DNA of 8,417 nt from JAFGPL01 sp046485045 (GCA_046485045.1 JAWOHT010000218.1:1-8417), one strand, 5' to 3'. Counted from the stretch's first letter, positions 1 through 7,779 are shown. The notes: generated by a model not told the origin, from the sequence alone. Numbers and translations are program-made.

Positions 1-80
1 GGGGGTTATTATACACAAATATTTCTGAATTGTAAATGCCGGTTTAGAAAGCAACATTTTGCACTGATTAGAGTGGATTA

Positions 81-109
81 TTGAACCAGGGATTGGCCAA
101 GGTTATGAT
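81..109 (+). promoter_or_regulatory. Possible katG promoter (sigma70-like -35/-10 pair)
   Basis: TTGAAC at 81-86 and TATGAT at 104-109 are separated by 17 bases, a spacing typical of a housekeeping promoter. Transcription would start near 116, leaving a leader of about 30 bases before the katG ATG. The caveat is that primary sigma factors of Bacteroidota usually prefer a TTTG / TAnnTTTG pair, and I see no well-spaced example of that here. The match could be chance in AT-rich DNA. Confidence 0.25.
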
Positions 110-132
110 AAGAAAATTTACTATATTTATCA
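106..132. promoter_or_regulatory. Inverted repeat upstream of katG, possible operator
   Basis: TGATAA (106-111) and TTATCA (127-132) are perfect 6-base inverted copies with a 15-base AT-rich spacer. Their centres are 21 bases apart, about two helical turns, as expected for a dimeric regulator binding one face of the DNA. The repeat overlaps the candidate -10 box and start site and ends 15 bases before the katG ATG, so a bound protein would block transcription. It is not a recognisable consensus OxyR or PerR site. A binding role is inference only, and chance occurrence is possible. Confidence 0.25.
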
Positions 133-147
133 CAAATAATAAAATCT

Positions 148-2322
148 ATGGACACTTCAAAAAAAGGAAAATGCCCTGTGATGCATGGCGCAAATACGGA
201 TACAAGTAATACAATAATAAGTTGGTGGCCAAATGCTCTAAACTTAGACATTCTGCATCAGCACGACACTAAAACAACTCCTTCAGACAAGGACTTCAAT
301 TATCGGGAAGAGTTTAAAAAGCTTGATTTTGAGGGATTAAAGAGCGACTTGAAAAAACTAATGACCGAAAGCCAGGATTGGTGGCCTGCCGACTGGGGCC
401 ATTATGGCGGATTAATGATTAGAATGGCCTGGCACAGTGCAGGTACTTACCGTATTGCTGACGGACGTGGTGGCAGTAACACCGGAAACCAACGTTTTGC
501 CCCGCTCAACAGTTGGCCCGATAATGTCAATCTTGATAAGGCCCGAAGATTGCTATGGCCCATAAAGAAAAAATACGGCAACAAAATTTCATGGGCAGAT
601 TTGTATATCCTCGCTGGAAATATGGCATATGAATCTATGGGATTTAGAACATTTGGGTTTGGAGGAGGACGTGAAGATATATGGCATCCCGAAAAAGATA
701 TTTACTGGGGAGCTGAAAAAGAATGGCTTACAAAATCACGTTACTCAGATAATTCAGATAGCGAATCGCTTGAGAATCCATTGGCTGCCGTTCAAATGGG
801 CTTGATTTACGTAAATCCTGAAGGGGTGGATGGAAACCCCGATCCATTAAGAACAGCCAAAGATATGCGGACTACCTTTAAACGTATGGCTATGGATGAT
901 GAAGAAACCGTGGCATTAACAGCCGGTGGGCATACAGTTGGCAAAGCTCATGGCAGAGGCGATGCTTCTCTTTTAGGTGTCAGCCCCGAAGGTGCTCCTG
1001 TCGAAAATCAGGGTTTTGGCTGGATGAACCCTCAAGGCAAAGGAAATGCCGAAGATACAGTCACAAGTGGACTCGAAGGTGCATGGACAACCTTTCCGGA
1101 TAAGTGGAACGATACTTATTTCTACCTTCTCTTTACCTACGACTGGGAACTTAGAAAAAGCCCTGCCGGAGCATGGCAATGGGAACCTGTTAACATCAGG
1201 GAGGAAGACAAACCATTAGATGCGCATCTTCCCGGTGTAAGAAGAAATCCGATGATGACCGATGCAGATATGGCTTTGAAATTTGATCCTGAATACCGAA
1301 AAATCGCTGAACGTTTTTATAAAGACCCCGGAAATTTTGCACAAGTATTTGCCAGAGCCTGGTTTAAATTGACTCATCGCGACTTAGGCCCCAGGAGCCG
1401 TTATCTTGGTCCGGATGTCCCGAAAGAAGACTTGATTTGGCAAGACCCTGTAGCGGCTGGTAATTACACTATTTCCGAATCTGAAATTGAAGCATTGAAA
1501 GTAAAACTTCTGAATAGCGGATTAACCCGGACCGAACTTATCAACACCGCGTGGGACAGTGCACGAACATTCAGATGTTCCGATTACCGCGGCGGGGCAA
1601 ATGGCGCAAGAATTCGTCTCGATCCTCAAAAAGACTGGGAAGGCAATGAACCTAAACGCCTTTATAAAGTACTTGATAAACTTAATACAATTCATGCAGG
1701 CCTGGCTAACAAAGTAAGCATTGCAGATTTGATTGTTCTGGGCGGTAACGCGGCAATAGAAAAAGCGGCACAGGAAGCAGGTGTAAATATTAAAGTGCCA
1801 TTTAGTCCGGGCAGAGGCGATGCAACAGCAGAAATGACCGATGCAGAATCGTTCGCGGCTCTTGAACCCTTACACGATGGTTACAGAAACTGGCTCAAAA
1901 AAGACTATGTTGTGAATCCTGAAGAACTGCTGCTTGACAGAACCCAGCTTATGGGACTAACAGCTCCTGAAATGACTGTTCTGATTGGTGGCATGCGTGT
2001 TTTGGGCATGAACCATGATGGAACTAAACTCGGGGTATTTACAGACAGGGAAGGATTGCTTACCAGTGACTTCTTTGTAAACCTTACCGATATGAATTAC
2101 TTATGGAAACCAGTTTCGGAAAACCTGTATCATATTATTGACAGAAAGACTAATCAGACAAAATGGACAGCAACCAGGGTTGATTTAGTATTTGGCTCTA
2201 ACTCGGTTTTGCGCTCTTATGCTGAATTTTACGCGCAAGATGACAATAAGGAAAAATTTGTAAATGATTTTGTGAAGGCATGGGTAAAAGTGATGAATGC
2301 TGACCGTTTTGATTTGAAATAA
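148..2322 (+). CDS. katG: Catalase-peroxidase KatG (bifunctional haem enzyme)
   Basis: This 724-residue cytoplasmic haem enzyme breaks down hydrogen peroxide (catalase) and also has broad peroxidase activity. It is full length for the family, has no signal peptide, and starts with the usual KatG opening CPVMHG near residue 9. In the N-terminal haem domain the distal residues are R92, W95 and H96 (motif IRMAWHSAGTYR). The Trp-Tyr-Met crosslink needed for catalase activity is present as W95, Y221 and M247. The proximal haem ligand is H262 (GGHTVGKAHG), with W313 and D374 as its partners. R418 matches the mobile arginine, and S307 matches Ser315 of the Mycobacterium tuberculosis enzyme. The C-terminal half (about 460-724) is the known degenerate duplicate: its AWDSARTFR copy has Asp where the distal His should be, so it binds no haem. 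The ATG at 148 has no Shine-Dalgarno sequence. The gene is monocistronic here and convergent with the bat operon. Confidence 0.98.
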   Translation: MDTSKKGKCPVMHGANTDTSNTIISWWPNALNLDILHQHDTKTTPSDKDFNYREEFKKLDFEGLKSDLKKLMTESQDWWPADWGHYGGLMIRMAWHSAGTYRIADGRGGSNTGNQRFAPLNSWPDNVNLDKARRLLWPIKKKYGNKISWADLYILAGNMAYESMGFRTFGFGGGREDIWHPEKDIYWGAEKEWLTKSRYSDNSDSESLENPLAAVQMGLIYVNPEGVDGNPDPLRTAKDMRTTFKRMAMDDEETVALTAGGHTVGKAHGRGDASLLGVSPEGAPVENQGFGWMNPQGKGNAEDTVTSGLEGAWTTFPDKWNDTYFYLLFTYDWELRKSPAGAWQWEPVNIREEDKPLDAHLPGVRRNPMMTDADMALKFDPEYRKIAERFYKDPGNFAQVFARAWFKLTHRDLGPRSRYLGPDVPKEDLIWQDPVAAGNYTISESEIEALKVKLLNSGLTRTELINTAWDSARTFRCSDYRGGANGARIRLDPQKDWEGNEPKRLYKVLDKLNTIHAGLANKVSIADLIVLGGNAAIEKAAQEAGVNIKVPFSPGRGDATAEMTDAESFAALEPLHDGYRNWLKKDYVVNPEELLLDRTQLMGLTAPEMTVLIGGMRVLGMNHDGTKLGVFTDREGLLTSDFFVNLTDMNYLWKPVSENLYHIIDRKTNQTKWTATRVDLVFGSNSVLRSYAEFYAQDDNKEKFVNDFVKAWVKVMNADRFDLK

Positions 2323-2374
2323 AAACAAAATTGAAAGCAAAAATTTTCTGATCTTTTCCTTATTATATGTGCGA

Positions 2375-2411
2375 TAACAATACAATCTTGTTAAAAGGAT
2401 AAAAGAATCCT
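2375..2411 (-). terminator. Weak hairpins in the katG/batE convergent gap
   Basis: The gap between the two convergent stop codons (2323-2422) is AT-rich and holds two short hairpins. Read on the minus strand, AGGAT/ATCCT with a 6-base loop (2396-2411) starts 11 bases after the batE stop and is followed by TTT. A second one, TAACAA/TTGTTA with a 7-base loop (2375-2393), lies just beyond. Both stems are short and poor in GC and there is no long T tract, so this is at best a weak terminator for the bat operon. I see no good candidate for katG. Confidence 0.2.
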
Positions 2412-2422
2412 GATCGTGATAA

Positions 2423-3181
2423 TTATATCCGTTCAAACGATGCTGCAGGCACCCAGCCTTTGTTGCCGTTACTTATTTTTATCTCGAACCAGTCACCGAT
2501 ATGATCGGCGGTTTCAACCTTTGTCCCTTCGTGAAGTATAAACAGATTGGTGCCATACTCGTTTGGTGAACTCTTAACTGTTACCGAAGGGGCGATGATT
2601 ATTGCATAGTTTCTTTCAACCATCATTTTTTTGCGCCGGGCTGCAGAAACAAATGAAGCAACAGAAAATAACATAAAAAAAAGTGCAAGATAGAATGTAA
2701 GCTTTTTTATTGCGGCTTTCCGGGTAAAAAGGTAAGCCATCAGCAAAATAATAAACAGGATAAATGCTACAATGCTTAAAACGGCCCAGTTATTTGATGT
2801 TGTGGCTTTTACCATGTTTTCTGCCCATCTTTTAAAAAAGAAATGGGGGATAGGCTCAATTTTATCTACCACATGGGCATTTGCTATTTCCAGGTTATAC
2901 CTGGCATCTTTATTTCCCGGGTCGAGCAGCAAGGCTCTTTCATAGTTCAGGATGGCCACGGCATAATTGTTCATTTTATAATAGGCATTTCCCAGGTTAA
3001 AAAAGAGTTCGGGTGCAACAAACCCCGAGTCGGCAACCTGCTGCCATGTATCTGCTGCACGCCGGAAATCGTTGTTTACATAATGTGTATTCCCGGTTTG
3101 TAACATTGAGTTGGTATCGAATGCAACAACCGGATTTAACAAAAAAAACAAAACCAAACCCGACATGAATATTTTTAACAT
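2423..3181 (-). CDS. batE: BatE: TPR and SH3-like aerotolerance membrane protein
   Basis: This 252-residue protein is the last gene of the bat operon. Residues 1-20 form a signal peptide or N-terminal membrane anchor (likely cleavage after PVVA). About 26-92 hold two TPR units; the second has the typical FNLGNAYYKMNNYAVAILNY pattern ending in an LLLDPGN turn. Two membrane helices follow at about 132-152 and 161-181. Residues 190-252 read as a bacterial SH3 domain (VKSSPNEYGTN, HEGTKVE, DWFEIKISNGNKGWV). TPR plus SH3 after batD is the usual BatE layout. Such domains bind proteins or cell-wall material, so a scaffold role in the Bat complex is likely, but the ligand is unknown. The start lies 13 bases after the batD stop and lacks a Shine-Dalgarno sequence, suggesting translational coupling. 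The basic stretch after the second helix makes the side of the SH3 domain uncertain. Confidence 0.9.
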   Translation of the reverse strand: MLKIFMSGLVLFFLLNPVVAFDTNSMLQTGNTHYVNNDFRRAADTWQQVADSGFVAPELFFNLGNAYYKMNNYAVAILNYERALLLDPGNKDARYNLEIANAHVVDKIEPIPHFFFKRWAENMVKATTSNNWAVLSIVAFILFIILLMAYLFTRKAAIKKLTFYLALFFMLFSVASFVSAARRKKMMVERNYAIIIAPSVTVKSSPNEYGTNLFILHEGTKVETADHIGDWFEIKISNGNKGWVPAASFERI

Positions 3182-3194
3182 AATCTACTGATAT

Positions 3195-5021
3195 TTATTG
3201 TTTTATCTTTTGTTCAAGCCTGCTAATTAGAGATACCGCATCTGAATATAATTTCTGCATGTCAGAGGTAACCTTATCCGGTGCAAACCTGGCATATTCG
3301 CAGCTGTCGAGGAGCGTGTAAAAATCTGATATAAGTATCTCATCAACATTCTTTTCCTGCAATAACTCTCTCGATTTCTCCCTAGACAAATCGGCCACCG
3401 GGATGATAAGCTTATCACCAAGGTATCCCCATAAAGCTTTCATAACCTCTTCGTAAAATGGGTCGCGGTTGTTCCGGGCAAGGTATTCTTTGGCCTTTTT
3501 AAGCCGCTTGCGTGCCAGCTTATTGGCTTTTCGGTTTTTCACCATCACAATATCTGCATTTCGTTTGATTGTTTCTCTGCGCAAAATGATGATGATAACA
3601 AACAGCAACAGCGAAACGATATATACCAGGTAAAAAATTGGGGTACCATATATCATATTGTCCTGTTTTTGTAACTTGAAGGGATTGTTTTTAATAAACA
3701 GGATATCTTTGCCCAAAAGCCTGAAATCTTCTTTTGAAAGACCCTGGACTACAACTGTGGTGGTATCGTCTTCGCCTTTGGCAACGTTTATTGTATATGC
3801 GTCAGTATGAAGGATGGTAAAGCTTCCTTTTGCCGGGTCGAAAAAGGCGAATTCGAAAGGGGGTATATTGTATTCGCCTGCATACCTGGGTATTAATACA
3901 TACTCAAATGTTTTGCTGCCCGAAAGCTCATTGGTCTGGTTTAAGATTGTCTTGGGATCAAACTGCTCAATATTTGGTGGGAATGATACATTTGGTTCAT
4001 CAACAAGTTTAATATTTCCCTTACCAGAGATGGTAATTCTGTATGTAATAGCTTCATTTGTTTTTAGTTCGGTTTTATCTACCGAAGACCTAAGGGTAAA
4101 GCTACCAACAGCTCCTGAAAAAGACTGTGGTTTATCGGGCAAGGGTTTTACTTTTATTTTCAGGAGGTTGCTTCTAAGTGTGCGGGGCACGTCCTGTACA
4201 GTGGGGCCGAAAAATTCATCAAAAAAACTTCGCGAACGGCTTTTTACCTGCTGTCGTGTGGTAACAACCAGGTCAAATGGTTCAATGGATAATTCACCGG
4301 ACTTCTGAGGGTAAAGCACTATTTTTTGAATTAATCCTGTATAATATATTTGTCCGTTTATATTTTCCGGCTCAAGACTCGTAAGCTGTGGGATTTCTAC
4401 CGGTTGCTTATAAAAACCTGCAAATTCAGGTCCTTTGTAACCTTCTCCGAGACCGCTTAGTTGTAATTTGGTATAAACTTTTACCCATGCTACAATTTGT
4501 TCACCAAGGTAGGCAGATTGTTTATCAACATGCAACCTTACAAAGACTTCTTCTCCCTGTGAAGCTGGTTGCTGGGTGCCAGCCGGTTGCTGTGCCTGTT
4601 TCTGAGACGGGTTGGTTTGCTGCTGTGCCGACCCGCTGCCAATGACTTCAATTACCAGGGTATTCGATTCATAGCTTTTTCCTTTGTAGCGAGCCTTTGC
4701 CGGAGGAATAGTGAGTTTTCCTTCTTCTATAGCCCGTAGATAATAAGTATAAGTATATTGTGAAGACCGGGTAGTTTTTCCATTGATGATCTGTATACTG
4801 GTACTTGATCCGGTCATTGGGCCGCCTAATAGCTGAAAACCATTGAATTCGGGTATTTCAAGCTCAGAGACATCTTCATTAAGCATATATTCAAGTCTTA
4901 ATTGTTCTCCAACCTCCAAAACCCTGGGTGTGGCTGTTGCTTTAAATTCAACATCCTGTCCGAAAGCTATTCCGGAAACTAAAGCACATAATACTAGAAA
5001 ATATAACCTATTTATCCGCAT
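3195..5021 (-). CDS. batD: BatD: aerotolerance protein with beta-rich ectodomain
   Basis: This is a 608-residue protein of the BatD family. Residues 1-21 form a signal peptide ending at AFGQ. About 22-127 form a beta-rich domain that begins with the characteristic VEFKATATPRVLEVGEQLRL segment. A glutamine/proline-rich linker at about 132-156 leads into further beta-rich, Ig-like segments up to about 415, including YLGEQIVAWVKVYT and KTELKTNEAITYRITISGKG. One membrane helix at about 461-480 is followed by a basic stop-transfer run (RRETIKRNAD) and a cytoplasmic alpha-helical domain at about 500-608. The likely topology is a large periplasmic part with a cytoplasmic tail. The C-terminal domain resembles that of the DUF4381-like protein at the start of the operon. 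The start is 16 bases after the batC stop, and the gene ends 13 bases before batE. The molecular function of the family is not established; a structural or receptor role in the Bat/MoxR envelope complex is inferred. Confidence 0.93.
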   Translation of the reverse strand: MRINRLYFLVLCALVSGIAFGQDVEFKATATPRVLEVGEQLRLEYMLNEDVSELEIPEFNGFQLLGGPMTGSSTSIQIINGKTTRSSQYTYTYYLRAIEEGKLTIPPAKARYKGKSYESNTLVIEVIGSGSAQQQTNPSQKQAQQPAGTQQPASQGEEVFVRLHVDKQSAYLGEQIVAWVKVYTKLQLSGLGEGYKGPEFAGFYKQPVEIPQLTSLEPENINGQIYYTGLIQKIVLYPQKSGELSIEPFDLVVTTRQQVKSRSRSFFDEFFGPTVQDVPRTLRSNLLKIKVKPLPDKPQSFSGAVGSFTLRSSVDKTELKTNEAITYRITISGKGNIKLVDEPNVSFPPNIEQFDPKTILNQTNELSGSKTFEYVLIPRYAGEYNIPPFEFAFFDPAKGSFTILHTDAYTINVAKGEDDTTTVVVQGLSKEDFRLLGKDILFIKNNPFKLQKQDNMIYGTPIFYLVYIVSLLLFVIIIILRRETIKRNADIVMVKNRKANKLARKRLKKAKEYLARNNRDPFYEEVMKALWGYLGDKLIIPVADLSREKSRELLQEKNVDEILISDFYTLLDSCEYARFAPDKVTSDMQKLYSDAVSLISRLEQKIKQ

Positions 5022-5037
5022 AATGGGTATCGTTTTA

Positions 5038-5733
5038 TCACCAGTTTTTATCCACAGGAATTTTTTTTGCCTGTGCTTTCTGTTCCTGTACTTTTTTCAG
5101 AACCTCTTTTTCCTCGCGGGCAATTTCATCGAGCAGGCGTTCAGCATCTTCTCTTGAAATTTGTTGTTGCCGGGCCTGTTGAGGTTGCTGCTGTTGATCC
5201 TGTTGCTGCTCCTGCTGCTCCTGTTGTTGTTGCTGCTGCTGCTCTTCTTTATCGTCATTTTTATCCTGATCCTGCTGTTGATCTTGTTGCTGCTGGTTTT
5301 GCATTGCTGCCATCATATTTTGAAGGTACTGTAGATTATGCTTGGCATCGGCATCTCCGGGATTATTCCGCAATGCACTCTTATAGGCTTCAATGGCTTG
5401 TTTATGTTTATTTTCTTTAAAATATGTATTGCCAAGATTGTAATAATATTTCGAAAGGGCTGTTTTATCGTCGGCTTTTTCAACAGTAAGATTTTCAAAT
5501 TTTGTGGCAGCAGCCTCAAATTTCTCCTGCATGTAAAGCGAGTTGCCAAGATTGTAATTTGCTTTTACTGAACCTGCTTGTTTTTCTATCGCTTTTCTGT
5601 ACTGCAATTCAGCCTCTTCAAATTTTTCAGTCTGAAATTCTTTATTTCCTTTTCTTATATATTTTTTTTCACCCTGGGCGAAGGAATTTAAAGCCAAAAA
5701 TGTTGATAAACAGAAAACAGTTATCTTTTTCAT
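5038..5733 (-). CDS. batC: BatC: TPR protein with glutamine-rich tail
   Basis: This 231-residue exported protein has a signal peptide at 1-20 (cleavage near NSFAQ). TPR repeats cover about 24-137: one starts near YIRKGNKEFQTEKFEEAELQ, one near ANYNLGNSLYMQEKFEAA, and the clearest near YYYNLGNTYFKENKHKQAIE, ending in the NNPGDADAKHNL turn. A glutamine-rich stretch (146-191) follows, then a charged helix (about 192-224; REDAERLLDEIAREEKEVLKK) and a short tail ending DKNW. TPR repeats mediate protein-protein contact, so BatC is probably a periplasmic adaptor for BatA/BatB; this is inferred from the family and the operon. No membrane helix is present apart from the signal. The ATG overlaps the batB stop by four bases (ATGA at 5730-5733), a strong sign of coupled translation. 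Confidence 0.92.
   Translation of the reverse strand: MKKITVFCLSTFLALNSFAQGEKKYIRKGNKEFQTEKFEEAELQYRKAIEKQAGSVKANYNLGNSLYMQEKFEAAATKFENLTVEKADDKTALSKYYYNLGNTYFKENKHKQAIEAYKSALRNNPGDADAKHNLQYLQNMMAAMQNQQQQDQQQDQDKNDDKEEQQQQQQQEQQEQQQDQQQQPQQARQQQISREDAERLLDEIAREEKEVLKKVQEQKAQAKKIPVDKNW
5161..5298 (-). repeat. Glutamine-codon (CAG/CAA) low-complexity tract in batC
   Basis: Codons 146-191 of batC form a low-complexity run in which 29 of 46 residues are glutamine, interrupted by Asp, Glu, Lys and a few others. CAG and CAA codons are mixed, so this is not a pure triplet repeat, although short pure runs occur. The region should be disordered or form a flexible linker between the TPR domain and the C-terminal helix. 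Such tracts are prone to slippage and often differ in length between close relatives. Confidence 0.9.
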
Positions 5734-6770
5734 ATTTTTACTTTAAATGGGTTAATGTTTCTGAACAACCTGCTTTTCTTTTCGATAATGAAGAAATCTA
5801 TGAATAGCAGAACCAGCGCAATCCAAACTAAATAATGAAACTGCTCCTCGTATTCTGAATAAACTTTGGTTTCAATTTCTTCTTTGTCGAGCCGGCTTAA
5901 TTTATTGAATAAATCATTCAGTCCCACTCTGCTTGATGTTGCCCCATAATAATTTCCGCCACCTGCACGGGCTATCTCGCTAAGCATTTGCACATTCAAT
6001 TTAGACATAATGATATTACCCTCGTTATCGCGCCTGAAATCTTTAGCTGACAGGTTTGAATTTTGTGGAATAGGCGAGCCTTTTGTTGAGCCCATGCCTA
6101 TAGTAAAAATTTTAACCCCTTTATCAGATGCTGCCTTAGCAGCTTCAATGGCATTACCTTCATGGTTCTCGCCATCTGAGATTATTACAATTACTTTGCC
6201 TGCTTCGGTAGACGGGCTGAACGACTTGGATGCCAGTTCGATGGCTGCCCCTATGGCTGTTCCCTGCCGCGATACAATGTTTGTATTGATATTCGACAGA
6301 AACATCCGTGCCGATGAATAATCTGTTGTAATGGGTATTTGTGTATAAGCATCTCCGGCAAATACAATCAATCCTATTTTGTCGTTTTCAAGCCTGTCGA
6401 TAAGCGTGAGAATAGCCTGCTTTGCCCTTTCAAGCCTGTTGGGTTGAATGTCTTCTGCCATCATACTGTTCGACACATCAAGGGCAAGAATGATTTCAAT
6501 ACCTTTCCGCTTTACTTCTTTAAGCTTTGAGCCAAACTGGGGACCGGCGGCGGCAAGTATCAGAAATATCAGGCCTGAAATTATGATGACGAATTTCAGA
6601 TGGGGTTTTGTAACTGAAACATCGGGCATTAACTGTGAAATAACCGGGATATTGCCAAAACTTTTCAAGGCTTTCTTCCTGATCCGGACTGTAATGATAT
6701 AAATAATTATTAGCACCGGTACTGCAAGCAATGCGTATAAAAAATCGTTATGTGCAAATCTGAAATACAT
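5730..6770 (-). CDS. batB: BatB: membrane von Willebrand A (VWA) protein
   Basis: This 346-residue protein has two N-terminal membrane helices (about 9-28 and 59-76), a VWA domain (about 90-290) and a C-terminal helix (about 311-329). The metal-dependent adhesion site is complete: DVSNS at 98-102, the conserved Thr in GTAIG at 171, and Asp199 in SDGEN. The domain should therefore bind a divalent ion and could contact a partner through it. The helix spacing matches BatA/BatB proteins; with two N-terminal helices, the VWA domain would sit on the same side as the N-terminus, and I could not settle which side from sequence alone. It is the paralogue of the preceding batA, sharing the RLERAK/RLEASK, IGLIVF/IGLVVF and TIGMGS/TIGIGS blocks. 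The start lies 10 bases after the batA stop and the TGA stop overlaps the batC ATG. VWA proteins of this type commonly work with MoxR ATPases. Confidence 0.95.
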   Translation of the reverse strand: MYFRFAHNDFLYALLAVPVLIIIYIITVRIRKKALKSFGNIPVISQLMPDVSVTKPHLKFVIIISGLIFLILAAAGPQFGSKLKEVKRKGIEIILALDVSNSMMAEDIQPNRLERAKQAILTLIDRLENDKIGLIVFAGDAYTQIPITTDYSSARMFLSNINTNIVSRQGTAIGAAIELASKSFSPSTEAGKVIVIISDGENHEGNAIEAAKAASDKGVKIFTIGMGSTKGSPIPQNSNLSAKDFRRDNEGNIIMSKLNVQMLSEIARAGGGNYYGATSSRVGLNDLFNKLSRLDKEEIETKVYSEYEEQFHYLVWIALVLLFIDFFIIEKKSRLFRNINPFKVKI

Positions 6771-6780
6771 CTCTTATAAT

Positions 6781-7776
6781 TTACGGTATCCTTCTTAAAA
6801 CAGTGTATCTTAATAGTATTTCCAACAGCAACAGAATAACTGCAGCAAGTGCAAACAGGAAATACTCCTCCTGTTTTTTGCTGAATTCTTTAATGTCAAT
6901 TTTCGATTTTTCAAGCTGGTCAATTTCTGCATAAATCTCACGCAATTTCTGGTTGTTGGTTGCCCTGAAATATTTCCCGTTGGTCATATCGGCAATTTGT
7001 TGCAAGGTAGACTCGTCTATTTCAACCGGTACATCCTGAAGATATGTTCTTCCAAAAACATCCTGAACGGGGTATGGTGCTGAGCCCATGCTGCCGATTC
7101 CGATGGTATAAATCCTTATACCAAAACTCTTGGCCAGTTCTGCTGCCGTCAAAGGATCTATAGAACCCTGGTTGTTCACCCCGTCGGTAAGAAGTATGAT
7201 CACCTTGCTAACGGCATCGCTGTTTTTGAGGCGGGTAATGGCATTCGCCAGGCCAACACCAATAGCGGTGCCGTCTTCGATCATGCCGCTTCTGATATCT
7301 TTAAAGAGGTTAATGAGTACTGCCCTGTCGGATGTGAGCGGACATTGTGTAAAACTTTCGGCGCTGAATACCACAAGCCCGATCCTGTCGTTAGACCTGC
7401 CCGATATGAATTCCACGGCAATGTCTTTTGAGGCTTCAAGGCGGTCGGGTTTAAAGTCACGGGCAAGCATACTTCCCGAAATATCAAGCGACAAAACGAT
7501 ATCGATACCCTCAGTAACTGTATTTTCCCACCTGTTGGTAGATTGCGGGCGCGCCAGCACAATTGTCAATAGCATAAAAACCAGTATACGCAATATGGCC
7601 GGGAGATGCCTGAGGTATATACGTGCGGTTTTTGGTACATCCATCAAAGGTTCGGTTGTTGACACATGGATGGCCGCCTGCATTGATCTCTGTCTGTATA
7701 TATACCACACAATTACCGGTATCAGCAGTAAAAGCAGATAAAAATATTCAGGATGTGCAAATTCAATCTGTCCCAT
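6781..7776 (-). CDS. batA: BatA: membrane von Willebrand A (VWA) protein
   Basis: This 331-residue protein opens with the BatA-type N-terminus (FAHPEYFYLLLLLIP). It has membrane helices at about 11-27 and 58-76, a VWA domain at about 90-290, and a final helix at about 305-323. The metal site is intact: DISGS at 98-102, Thr170 in DGTAIG, and Asp198 in LTDGVNNQG. Family knowledge points to an envelope complex with BatB and the TPR proteins, regulated by a MoxR AAA+ ATPase; the actual substrate is unknown. Compared with BatB it has a cysteine in the QCPLTSD loop and a different insertion after the TIGIGS strand (PYPVQDVFGRTYLQDVPVEI), so the two paralogues probably bind different partners. The ATG lies only 3 bases after the stop of the upstream gene, so translation is likely coupled. 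The sequence just before it is not a convincing Shine-Dalgarno site. Confidence 0.95.
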   Translation of the reverse strand: MGQIEFAHPEYFYLLLLLIPVIVWYIYRQRSMQAAIHVSTTEPLMDVPKTARIYLRHLPAILRILVFMLLTIVLARPQSTNRWENTVTEGIDIVLSLDISGSMLARDFKPDRLEASKDIAVEFISGRSNDRIGLVVFSAESFTQCPLTSDRAVLINLFKDIRSGMIEDGTAIGVGLANAITRLKNSDAVSKVIILLTDGVNNQGSIDPLTAAELAKSFGIRIYTIGIGSMGSAPYPVQDVFGRTYLQDVPVEIDESTLQQIADMTNGKYFRATNNQKLREIYAEIDQLEKSKIDIKEFSKKQEEYFLFALAAVILLLLEILLRYTVLRRIP

Positions 7777-7779
7777 AGC

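Noticed and set aside
122..129. TATATTTA as a Bacteroidota-type -7 element for katG
   Set aside because: It resembles TAnnTTTG except in the last base, but no TTTG-like -33 element lies at the required 19-21 base spacing, and it would leave almost no leader.
1..147. PerR or OxyR consensus site in the katG leader
   Set aside because: The region is AT-rich and has partial TTAT/ATAA half-sites, for example around 127-139, but none close enough to a known consensus to call.
3814..4308. Open frame of 164 codons on the plus strand inside batD
   Set aside because: It is antisense to batD coding sequence and has no family features.
5161..5298. CRISPR-like or satellite repeat array
   Set aside because: The repetition is at codon level inside the batC reading frame; there are no regular repeats with unique spacers.
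5067..5420. Plus-strand open frame rich in Ala/Val opposite the batC glutamine tract
   Set aside because: The Ala/Val-rich composition simply reflects the complement of repeated CAG/CAA codons in another frame; it is not a gene.
7130..7741. Long open frame (203 codons) on the plus strand inside batA
   Set aside because: It lies fully antisense to a well-supported VWA gene and its translation shows no recognisable domain, so it is a shadow frame.
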